Below, piece by piece: positions 20,766 through 26,729 of a stretch of DNA of 26,729 nucleotides (position 1 is its first letter; every line of letters begins with the position of its first letter). This stretch comes from a virus, in the IMG/VR virus record IMGVR_UViG_3300034073_003351, positions 1 through 26,729 of that record; one strand, given 5' to 3'. The translations under genes were made by a program, and so were the position numbers. Under the pieces are notes generated by a model that was not told the DNA's origin, ran no database searches, and saw nothing but the letters and a program-made list of their open reading frames with translations.

Positions 20766-21128
20766 TCAGGCAGGAACGCGACGGAACGTCAGCGTGGTCA
20801 CGATCTTGTCGTCGAGCGGCTGCGGATCGGAAATGCTCCGCACCTGCCACACACCCGTCGTCGGGTAGAGCGGGCCGGAGGGGTTGGCGGCGCAGACGAT
20901 CGTGCCGGTGCCGCCCTGGACGGCGGTGTGGTTCGTGACCTGCACTTCGTACTGCACATTCTTCCGAACGAGCACGGTCTCCTGAAGGTCGCCCGAAGCG
21001 CGGGTCGTCACATCGGCCTCCGCGGCCGCGTCCTGAGTGACGTTGACCTCGAGGACGTCGTCGTTCGAGACGCCGGCCGAGAACGTGAACGTGGCGTCCT
21101 TGCCGAGGAAGAACTTGCGGGCGGCCAT
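20766..21128 (-). CDS. Major tail tube protein candidate
   Basis: This 120-aa protein starts MAARKFFLGKDATFTFSAG and has a tail-tube-like beta layout (DDVLEVNVTQDAAAEADVTTR, ETVLVRKNVQYEVQVTNH, KIVTTLTFRRVPA). ATG 21128 has AGGAG nine bases upstream and an extended -10 promoter candidate in the preceding gap, which fits an abundant structural protein. A frame extension to 21473 is shadow sequence. The order completion proteins, tube, chaperone, tape measure supports the call. Confidence 0.62.
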   Translation of the reverse strand: MAARKFFLGKDATFTFSAGVSNDDVLEVNVTQDAAAEADVTTRASGDLQETVLVRKNVQYEVQVTNHTAVQGGTGTIVCAANPSGPLYPTTGVWQVRSISDPQPLDDKIVTTLTFRRVPA

Positions 21129-21177
21129 AAAAAGCTCCTGAAGGCTGGGTGCGGCGGCGATCGCTCGCCTGAACGTC

Positions 21178-21186
21178 AGTATACCA
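21178..21186 (-). promoter_or_regulatory. Extended -10 promoter candidate before the tail tube gene
   Basis: In the 68-base gap the minus strand reads TGGTATACT: TATACT (21183-21178) with TG one base before it, an extended -10. No clear -35 is present. It could lift expression of the tail tube gene. Confidence 0.35.
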
Positions 21187-21196
21187 GCCAAACGCC

Positions 21197-21931
21197 TTAC
21201 CCCAGCCCGCCGACGCGAAACATGTTGCGAAACTCCTTGGGAATTGCCCCGGTCGCGATCGCCTTGTGCATGGCCGGCCGCATGTACGGCCGGGCGGGGT
21301 AATGAAACGTCTCGCGGAAGCTGGTCGGCTCCCACCGGTTGCGGTTTCGCGGGGCAGCCCCGACTCGCTTCCAGGCCAGGATTCCGTAGTTCATCGTCCG
21401 GTGAAACTCCGGCACGTAGGCCCACGCCTGCATCTGCACCGATCCGCTGAACTCGTGCAGGCTGGCCAGCCACGCGCCGCCCCGCATGAAGGAGCCGATC
21501 ACCACCGACTCCGTCGTGAAGTCGTAGGCGAAGACGATGTCGCGCCGCATGTTGCCGAAGTGGGTGTGCGGCGGCGTTCCGGCGGGGCTGGCCGGGCGGA
21601 ACTTGATCTCGAAGATCCGGTCGCGGATCTGGTTTTTCGTCCGCTCGCGGATGTCCGGCCGGCGGAGCAGTTGGGCCATCGAGACGCCCGGATTCTGCTG
21701 CATGACCTTGAGCTTCGGCTTGGCGAAGCCGTGCTTTTTGATGCTCCGCCGGGCCATCTGCATGACCTTGTAGCCAACCGACCGCAGCCGCTTGGCCTTC
21801 GCCTTGCCAATCCGCTGGATCACGTCCTCGCGGTCGAGGAAGTAGTCGAAGTTGATCCGCGCCGGGATGCCGGGCATCTTCGTCGAGATGCCTGACAGCA
21901 ACGGGTTGCGGCCGACCGGCAGGAACGTCAT
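21197..21931 (-). CDS. HK97 gp10-like tail completion protein candidate
   Basis: This 244-aa protein has a basic helical centre (RIGKAKAKRLRSVGYKVMQMARRSIKK) and a C-terminal part with HTHFGNMRRDIVFAYDF, LASLHEFSG and RPYMRPAMHKAI, where H-E-F-S-G and P-x-x-F/M-R-P-A are typical of HK97 gp10-type proteins that join or complete the tail. It is longer than usual (about 150). ATG 21931 has GGGAGCC upstream. Next to it are a tail terminator candidate and the tail tube, the normal order. Family call is moderate. Confidence 0.62.
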   Translation of the reverse strand: MTFLPVGRNPLLSGISTKMPGIPARINFDYFLDREDVIQRIGKAKAKRLRSVGYKVMQMARRSIKKHGFAKPKLKVMQQNPGVSMAQLLRRPDIRERTKNQIRDRIFEIKFRPASPAGTPPHTHFGNMRRDIVFAYDFTTESVVIGSFMRGGAWLASLHEFSGSVQMQAWAYVPEFHRTMNYGILAWKRVGAAPRNRNRWEPTSFRETFHYPARPYMRPAMHKAIATGAIPKEFRNMFRVGGLG

Positions 21932-21934
21932 GGG

Positions 21935-22447
21935 CTAGGCTCCCGTGGGGCCGGTGCCGCCGCTGGGGATCGCCAGCGGCTCGAGCCGACTGCGAAACAG
22001 CCGGTGCTCGACAGCGATGCTCGCAAGCATCACGCGGCGGTCCGACAGGGCATCGCGGTCGAAGGCGGTCTGCGTGTAGGACCGGACGAAATACGTGCCC
22101 TCGGGCAGGCCGTTGATCTGCATAAGGTTGCTGCGGATTCCATCGACCATCTCTTGCCGCAGCCGGCGAAGGTTGTCGATGTCGGTCTGGCTCGTGACAT
22201 GCTTCGCGATCACGATCGTGGTCGTGTAGGCGAACACGTCGCCGCCGCGGGCCTGCTCCATTTCCTCGCTCGGGCAGACCACCGACACCTGGAGCGTCTT
22301 CAGTTCTTGACCTTCGTAATCAGGCACGTCGCGCCGCACGGCCGTGACCTGCGCGTAGGGCGACGTGAACGTGTAGCTGTTGATGCCGGCGACGATCGCG
22401 TCGGCGATCTGCACCTCGACGGCGGGGGGGGGAGAGAGCGTCGGCAT
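21935..22447 (-). CDS. Tail terminator / head-tail joining protein candidate
   Basis: This 170-aa protein starts MPTLSPPPAVEVQIADAIVAGIN and contains AQVTAVRRDVPDYEGQELKTL, VSVVCPSEEMEQARGGDVFAYTT and a long amphipathic helix IDNLRRLRQEMVDGIRSNLM, the pattern of small phage tail terminator/minor tail proteins of about this size. ATG 22447 has only a weak upstream GGA. It is the first gene of the tail block after the glycosyltransferase, followed after 3 bases by the gp10-like gene. Role inferred from order and pattern. Confidence 0.55.
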   Translation of the reverse strand: MPTLSPPPAVEVQIADAIVAGINSYTFTSPYAQVTAVRRDVPDYEGQELKTLQVSVVCPSEEMEQARGGDVFAYTTTIVIAKHVTSQTDIDNLRRLRQEMVDGIRSNLMQINGLPEGTYFVRSYTQTAFDRDALSDRRVMLASIAVEHRLFRSRLEPLAIPSGGTGPTGA

Positions 22448-22450
22448 CGT

Positions 22451-23506
22451 CTATCCGGCTCGCGGGCCGGCCTCCGTGGTGATCCGTTCCAGGTAGGCGA
22501 GGTTGCCGGCAATCTGCCGGTCGGTCGGTGCCCGGCGGGCCGCCTCGCGGGCGTGCTCGACGGCCTCCGTGAGGAGCCCCAGCTCCCACGCGCATTCGTA
22601 GGCCAGCTGCGGCGCGGCCGGCCCGTAGGCTCGCGGGTCGCTGGCGTGCGTCTGCGACCCGGCCGGGCACAGGGCCGCCTGCCGGGCGTAGTGGAGGGCC
22701 GCGACCGTGTCGCCCAGCCCGCGGGCACGCTCCGCACACTCCAAAAACGCCTCTGGCTCTTGCTCCGATTCCAGCTGGGCCGCGACCAAGTGCTTCGGTG
22801 CCATGTCGGGCTGCCGCCGCGCGAGCGTTCGCCGCGCGTAGGCCCGCTCGGCCGGCCGGCCCCCGGGCAGGGCAAGGTATTCCTCGAAGGCCGTCGTCGC
22901 CCGCTCGTCGCCGGCGTAGTCAAGCTCACGGGCCAGATACCACCGCATCCGGACGTCGCCGGGGTTCTCGCGGGCCGCCTGCTCGAGCAGGGCGAGGTCG
23001 GTCGTGTGCCGCTTGGCCGGATCCCGCTTCTGTCGGATCTCAAAGCCCTCGGCAAACACCTCGACGTCGCTCCCGTGCCAACACACGAGCCCTTCGTGGG
23101 TCGCCCCCTGCCAGCGGTAGCCGGCCCGGGCGTGGACGCGATCGGCCTGCCACCGCACCGATTCGCTCCAGGAGTACCAGTACCGCATCCGGCCGACGCC
23201 AGGCCGCCAAGCAGCCTCCAATGCGTCACGCCAGCCGGGCACGAGCACCTCGTCGAGGTCGAGCCTGATGCACACGTCGACGGTGGCCGGCAGATGCGAG
23301 AGCGACAGGTTGTGGGCGTCGTCCCACCGCCACGGCACAGGAGCCCCGCGGGAAACGTCCACGTCGGCCGCCCTGAGCAGCTGTACGGTGTCATCGGTCG
23401 AGCCGGTGTCTGTGACCACCCGCACGTCGGCATCGCGGCCGGACGCCTCCCACGCGGCCACGTTGGCCGACTCGTTCTTCGCCAGCGCGTAGATCCCCAC
23501 GATCAT
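22451..23506 (-). CDS. GT-A (family 2-like) glycosyltransferase with TPR repeats
   Basis: This 351-aa protein has a GT-A fold start: MIVGIYALAKNES at 1-13, DTGSTDDT at 33-40 and the metal motif LDLDE with D83/D85, all typical of family 2 glycosyltransferases. After about residue 170 it becomes helical repeats of TPR style (ALLEQAARENPGDVRMRWYLA, ALHYARQAALCP, LTEAVEHAREAARRAPTDRQI). It would transfer a sugar from a nucleotide sugar to an unknown acceptor. ATG 23506 overlaps the stop of the propeller gene as ATGA with GGAG upstream, so the two are a unit. It lies inside the tail block, unusual for a glycosylation gene, which suggests modification of virion or host-surface glycan. Confidence 0.78.
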   Translation of the reverse strand: MIVGIYALAKNESANVAAWEASGRDADVRVVTDTGSTDDTVQLLRAADVDVSRGAPVPWRWDDAHNLSLSHLPATVDVCIRLDLDEVLVPGWRDALEAAWRPGVGRMRYWYSWSESVRWQADRVHARAGYRWQGATHEGLVCWHGSDVEVFAEGFEIRQKRDPAKRHTTDLALLEQAARENPGDVRMRWYLARELDYAGDERATTAFEEYLALPGGRPAERAYARRTLARRQPDMAPKHLVAAQLESEQEPEAFLECAERARGLGDTVAALHYARQAALCPAGSQTHASDPRAYGPAAPQLAYECAWELGLLTEAVEHAREAARRAPTDRQIAGNLAYLERITTEAGPRAG

Positions 23507-24603
23507 CGCGGGCTCTCCATGATCGCCATCACATCCGGCAGCGCCATCTGGACCATCCACGCCTCCGCGTCTCTCACACCGAAACTCGCGACCAGCCGCA
23601 TCCCGCGGAGGGCCAGGCCGGCCGCAAACTCGATCGCCCGCGTTTCGCGAAACGCGAACGGCGGCGACACCTTCTCGATGGCCCAGTGATCCCGCTCGTT
23701 GAACAGCACAAACCGATGTTCGTAGACCCGCCAGTCGCCGCCCTCGGCCACCTCATGCACGATCGCCAGCCACCGGCCGTCGCCCACAGGCACGGCCTGC
23801 GACCCGCCCCGGAACTGCGCCGCCACGGGCGGGCTTTCGGCCTGCGACGTCACCCACCACACGCCCGGCCCGGTGCCGGTGGCCGTCCAGACGAGCCCAT
23901 CATGGGAGCAGGAGTAGATCCATCCCATTCGGCCCGTGATCGGCATCCAGTTTTTTTCGTGGCGGCCGGGCGTGCTCTCCGGGCACTCGACGGCCCGGCA
24001 GGATCGCGTGGCCCGGTCGATCTCGACGGTCGCCATCCGCGCGGTGCCGTCCGGCGGGCCGAGATCCCGCACGGTGGCCGACGCCAGGAGCGTGTCGCCG
24101 ATTTGGTTGAGCCGCAGATCTTCGAGGCCTTGGACGCGGAACCCGTTGGAGCGGTAGGCGATCGGCAGCTCGAAGGCGTCGATCAGGTCGAGGTCGTCCG
24201 ACAGGTGGGCGAGGTAGGTCGTGGTGCGGATCGTCTCGCCATCCTCCGGAGCGATCACGTACCGGCCGCCTACGATCCGGTAGTTGCTCGAGCGGATGGT
24301 CGTGAGGAACCCGTCGGCCGTCCCGCGCCACTGGCTCGCCACGATCGACGGGTTAAACGCCGACCAGCCGGGCCGGATGCCAAGCCGGTCGCGAGTGGCC
24401 TCGTCGTCAAGCCGGCGAAAGCTGGTCATCGGCAGCAGCTCGTCGAGCCGCCGCGTGTACCACGTGCGGTTTGAACGCGTCAGCCGGTCGACGGCCTCGG
24501 GCAGGCTCGGCATCCGCAAGATCCTTTCGCACGCGTCCCGGCCAGCTTCGCGATGGCCGCAGTAATACGCGTGGGCGGCGATGGCTTGGAGGTGGTGGAG
24601 CAC
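23503..24603 (-). CDS. GH130-like five-bladed propeller glycosidase/phosphorylase-type protein
   Basis: This 366-aa protein has an N-terminal helical segment (about 1-60, LHHLQAIAAHAYYCGHREAGR) and a beta-propeller recognisable by FNPSI (83-87), a strand set around RVQGLEDLRL (157-165) and HEKNWMPI (215-222). These motifs recur in GH130 and related glycoside phosphorylase/hydrolase families and their glycan-acting relatives. No certain catalytic Asp is named here. GTG 24603 has GAGG five bases upstream; further upstream is an in-frame stop, so the start is near there. Directly followed by the glycosyltransferase (ATGA overlap). Together they probably act on one glycan. Function inferred. Confidence 0.62.
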   Translation of the reverse strand: MLHHLQAIAAHAYYCGHREAGRDACERILRMPSLPEAVDRLTRSNRTWYTRRLDELLPMTSFRRLDDEATRDRLGIRPGWSAFNPSIVASQWRGTADGFLTTIRSSNYRIVGGRYVIAPEDGETIRTTTYLAHLSDDLDLIDAFELPIAYRSNGFRVQGLEDLRLNQIGDTLLASATVRDLGPPDGTARMATVEIDRATRSCRAVECPESTPGRHEKNWMPITGRMGWIYSCSHDGLVWTATGTGPGVWWVTSQAESPPVAAQFRGGSQAVPVGDGRWLAIVHEVAEGGDWRVYEHRFVLFNERDHWAIEKVSPPFAFRETRAIEFAAGLALRGMRLVASFGVRDAEAWMVQMALPDVMAIMESPR

Positions 24604-24669
24604 GCGGGCCTCGGAGTGGACACTGGTACACCGGATTCTTGGGGCTGCTGCATGGCTGTCAATCCCGGT

Positions 24670-25260
24670 TCAGCCGGTGAGGTCGAGCGGGTCGCCGTTC
24701 CACGCCCCGCCCGCTTTCGGGCCGTACATGAGCCGCGCGTCACGGTCGATGTACCAATCGCCATCGCTGCCGTAGCTGGCCAGCGGCGCACCGCTGCCGG
24801 CAAGGATCGTCGCACCGCGCGGGCCGGTCGGGCCGGGGGTTGTCGACACGGGGCCTGTCGGTCCCGGCACGGTCGATGCCGCGCCGGCCGGCCCCGTGGG
24901 GCCGGGGGTCGTGCTCACCGCGCCCGCCGGACCCGTGGGGCCGGCCGGTCCCGATTGCAGTTGGAGCGGCGATCCCCACAGGCCGTCGGCCTTGGGGCCG
25001 TAGAGCCCGCCGTTGGTGGTGTCGAGCCAGTAGTCTCCGCTGACGCCGAAGCCCGTGGCCGGAGCCCCGGATCCTCCGTACAGCCTGGAGCCGTCGTCAC
25101 CGCGCGGCCCGGCGGGGCCGGTGACGCCGGAGCCTGGCACCCACGCGGAGCCGTTCCACGCAAGGATCGACCCGGTGGTCGGGGCGGTCGAGCCGACGGC
25201 GCGGCCCTGGAGCTGGGTGGCGTTTCCAGACGATGGCGAGGACAGTGTGAAGAACGGCAT
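24670..25260 (-). CDS. Collagen-like tail fibre or adhesin protein
   Basis: This 196-aa protein has a beta N-terminal part (MPFFTLSSPSSGNATQLQG, then ILAWNGSAWVPG) and collagen-like G-x-y runs (GPAGPRGDDG; GPAGPTGPAG; GPTGPAGAAS) in two blocks around residues 48-60 and 105-150. Between and after are copies of a D-Y/W-Y-I/L-D module (GVSGDYWLDTTNGGLYGPK and GSDGDWYIDRDARLMYGPK). Collagen-like trimers are common in phage tail fibres. ATG 25260 is reasonable but GGAG lies about 14 bases before it. It stands before the 66-base gap and the glycan pair. Confidence 0.68.
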   Translation of the reverse strand: MPFFTLSSPSSGNATQLQGRAVGSTAPTTGSILAWNGSAWVPGSGVTGPAGPRGDDGSRLYGGSGAPATGFGVSGDYWLDTTNGGLYGPKADGLWGSPLQLQSGPAGPTGPAGAVSTTPGPTGPAGAASTVPGPTGPVSTTPGPTGPRGATILAGSGAPLASYGSDGDWYIDRDARLMYGPKAGGAWNGDPLDLTG

Positions 25261-25293
25261 GATTTATCTTTTATCTCCGGCGGAAATGCTGCT

Positions 25294-25416
25294 TCACCAC
25301 ACAAACAACGGCACCGCGATCAGATTGCGTGCCACCCACACGCCGAGAATCCCCCCCGCAACGCCTGCGGGGATGGCGGCGACGAGGAGCAGCGTGGCGA
25401 AGGCGTCGTTAGACAT
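25294..25416 (-). CDS. 40-aa single-pass membrane peptide
   Basis: The frame encodes MSNDAFATLLLVAAIPAGVAGG, then a hydrophobic ILGVWVARNLIAVPLFVW end: essentially one or two short membrane segments. It overlaps the end of the tail protein gene by 8 bp, and GGAG lies nine bases before its ATG. The larger frame through it up to 25689 is a shadow. Size and place suggest a small membrane gene missed by length cut-offs; function unknown. Confidence 0.5.
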   Translation of the reverse strand: MSNDAFATLLLVAAIPAGVAGGILGVWVARNLIAVPLFVW

Positions 25417-25765
25417 GCACCCACGCTCCGGCATCCTCGTCCCAGCGGTAGACGCGGCCGTCGTCGGGCATCGGAACGGGCGGCACCCAGTTGCAAGTCG
25501 ACTCGTCCAGCGTCCACGACGCGAACGGCTGCGGCGGTATAAAGGCGTCCCGCACGCTGTCGTAGGCAAACCCAAGGCCAGCGTAATTGCGGCGGAAGTT
25601 GGCGTTGTAGGAGGTCTGCTTCCAGTTGCGATGGCCGCACAAAGCCTCCAGGAAGGCGATCCCCTTGGCCTCGCTTTCCAGATCGCCATCCATCAACTCG
25701 GCATTGGCGACCACGATCACCTGCGTGACGATATTGTCTGAATCCAACTCTGCGAAATGTGCCAT
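25409..25765 (-). CDS. Tail protein of the type common in cyanophages
   Basis: This 118-aa protein starts MAHFAELDSDNIVTQVIVV and carries NWKQTSYNANFRRNYAGLGF, DSVRDAFIPPQPFASWTLDE and W-x-P-P-V-P-M-P-D-D-G-R-V-Y-R-W-D-E-D. I recognise this as a small protein pattern recurrent in T4-like cyanophages and other marine/freshwater phages, of unknown exact role, likely a virion/tail accessory. ATG 25765 overlaps the stop of the glycine-rich gene by one base. Recognition is from memory, not a search. Confidence 0.65.
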   Translation of the reverse strand: MAHFAELDSDNIVTQVIVVANAELMDGDLESEAKGIAFLEALCGHRNWKQTSYNANFRRNYAGLGFAYDSVRDAFIPPQPFASWTLDESTCNWVPPVPMPDDGRVYRWDEDAGAWVHV

Positions 25766-26729
25766 TAGAACGTAATGCTCCCGCTTCCTGTGAACGTGTA
25801 GACAGTATCGCTCCCGACCGTTGTGACGGTTGGCGAGCCGGTGGTGGATGCTGCGGCCACCGGCGAGCGAATAATGACAACGCCAGAGCCGCCGTTGCCG
25901 CCGCTGGTGTTTTGGTTGCCGCCTGCCCCGCCACCTCCGACATTTGCCGCAGCACCGCGCCCAGAACTGGATCCGCCTCCGATTCCAGCGGTGCTTTCGC
26001 TAGCGCCCCCGCCGCCCTGGGCGTAGGTAACAGCGGAACCAGTAATTGACGATGACGATCCAGCTCCGCGAGCGCCGCCAGTTGCGGACGCACCATTTCC
26101 GCCCGCGCCTCCAGCGCCGCCTCCGCCGCCACCAGACGAGTTTGCAGCGCCTTCAAAACCTGCTCCGCCGTTATTGCCTTGACCAGATGTTCCGGTGCCT
26201 GCGGATTCTGAGCCAACCAAGTTATTTCCGCCACCGCCACCGCTGCCGCCGTTTTTGCCTGGGGTAATCCCCGTCAGCGGATCGCGCGCGCCGCCGCCGC
26301 CGCCGCCAGTTGTTGATACAGAAAACGCAGACGAAGTGCTCCCGTTAGCCCCCTGCGTGCCGCCCGCACCGTTATATATGCCAGCAGTCCCGCCGCCACC
26401 GACAGTTACCGTGTATGCAGTGCCCGCCGTCGCCGTTGTGTAGCCCGTCAGTAATCCACCCGAGCCGCCGCCACCAGCGTAATGGCCGCCACCACCGCCG
26501 CCGCCCGCGATGACGAGGTATTGCACTTGCACAGCGTCTGCCGGCGTCCCATTCGCTGTCGCACTCCACGCCCCCTGCCCAACGCCATTCACGGCCGCCA
26601 CACGGAACGCGTACGCCGTGCCGTTGGTGAGGCCGGTCACGGTCGCCGCCGCCGTCGTGCTGGTGCTATCACTAAACGTCGTCCACGTCGAACCGCTGTT
26701 GCTGGAATACTGGACGACATAATCCGTGA
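25765..26729 (-). CDS. FN3 and glycine-rich adhesin (5' end outside window)
   Basis: The frame is open to the right edge, so only the last 320 residues are seen. The edge part is a fibronectin type III domain (DYVVQYSSNSGSTWTTF, then LTNGTAYAFRVAAVNGVGQG), followed by VQVQYLVIAGGGGGGG and a long glycine-rich domain with GGGG loops (to about 60 residues from the end), and a C-terminal S/T/G strand (DTVYTFTGSGSITF). Glycine-rich polypeptide-II type adhesins tip some phage tail fibres, and FN3 modules are common in tails. A GTG at 26640 is an internal codon, not the start. It likely binds the host surface; inference. Confidence 0.7.
   Translation of the reverse strand, partial: TDYVVQYSSNSGSTWTTFSDSTSTTAAATVTGLTNGTAYAFRVAAVNGVGQGAWSATANGTPADAVQVQYLVIAGGGGGGGHYAGGGGSGGLLTGYTTATAGTAYTVTVGGGGTAGIYNGAGGTQGANGSTSSAFSVSTTGGGGGGARDPLTGITPGKNGGSGGGGGNNLVGSESAGTGTSGQGNNGGAGFEGAANSSGGGGGGAGGAGGNGASATGGARGAGSSSSITGSAVTYAQGGGGASESTAGIGGGSSSGRGAAANVGGGGAGGNQNTSGGNGGSGVVIIRSPVAAASTTGSPTVTTVGSDTVYTFTGSGSITF

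Noticed and set aside
22004-23689. Long plus-strand open frame (561 codons)
   Set aside because: Antisense to the glycosyltransferase, tail terminator and propeller genes; Arg/Gly/His-rich composition, no motif.
24604-24669. Possible small gene in the gap before the propeller gene
   Set aside because: An ATG frame exists (24646) but continues as Pro/Ser/Arg-rich shadow through the propeller gene; no ribosome site or motif.
25320-26240. Minus-strand frame of 306 codons under the glycine-rich gene
   Set aside because: It is another frame over the FN3/glycine-rich and cyanophage-type genes, which have recognisable sequence; the composition is Arg/Ala shadow.
1-26729. CRISPR array, insertion sequence or rRNA
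   Set aside because: No regularly spaced direct repeats, transposase motifs or rRNA-like sequence were seen while reading both strands.

Overview
The window looks like about 27 kb of a temperate, long-tailed (siphovirus-type) phage or prophage. It holds a tail tape measure protein, tail tube and tail completion genes, overlapping tail assembly chaperone frames, a tyrosine integrase, and a recombination module of a RecA/Sak4-like ATPase, an SSB-like protein and RuvC. I see no contractile sheath gene. Terminase, portal and major capsid genes are not present and presumably lie beyond the right edge. The DNA is GC-rich, ribosome binding sites are strong (AGGAG/GGAGG), and GTG starts are common. 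The protease-rich exported module, the TPR glycosyltransferase with a GH130-like propeller, and the GC-rich Gram-negative style suggest a Planctomycetota (Pirellula-like) or similar aquatic host. That host call is inference, not proof.

Almost everything is read leftward (minus strand). Genes are packed with 1-17 bp overlaps, very often the four-base ATGA/GTGA type, which implies translational coupling. The only confident plus-strand gene is the integrase (5772-6647).

Right to left: (i) 26729-24670, distal tail/adhesin genes: an FN3 plus glycine-rich protein cut by the window edge, a protein of the type common in cyanophages, a 40-aa membrane peptide and a collagen-like protein. (ii) 24603-22451, a GH130-like propeller protein and a TPR glycosyltransferase inserted among tail genes. 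(iii) 22447-14561, tail completion, tail tube, tail assembly chaperones, tape measure and tail tip candidates. (iv) 14564-11256, a Cys-rich protein, a metallophosphoesterase, a dATP/dGTP diphosphohydrolase-like protein and small proteins. (v) 11254-7679, a cassette of small membrane proteins, a lipoprotein-sized exported protein, a papain-like protease and an exported trypsin-like protease; I find no classical endolysin. (vi) 7682-6776, a ParB-like protein followed four bases later by a tRNA with CAT anticodon and initiator-tRNA hallmarks.

The integrase and a divergent HTH regulator (5300-5548) form the switch region. It includes a promoter whose -35 box sits inside a perfect inverted repeat. 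From that promoter runs a tight early operon (5119 to 107): small proteins, a zinc-type protein, a phage-borne CsrA, the Sak4-like ATPase, an SSB-like protein, a winged-helix protein, a replication-initiator-like protein with an iteron-like palindrome inside its gene (candidate origin), and RuvC. Hairpins at the extreme left may end this operon.
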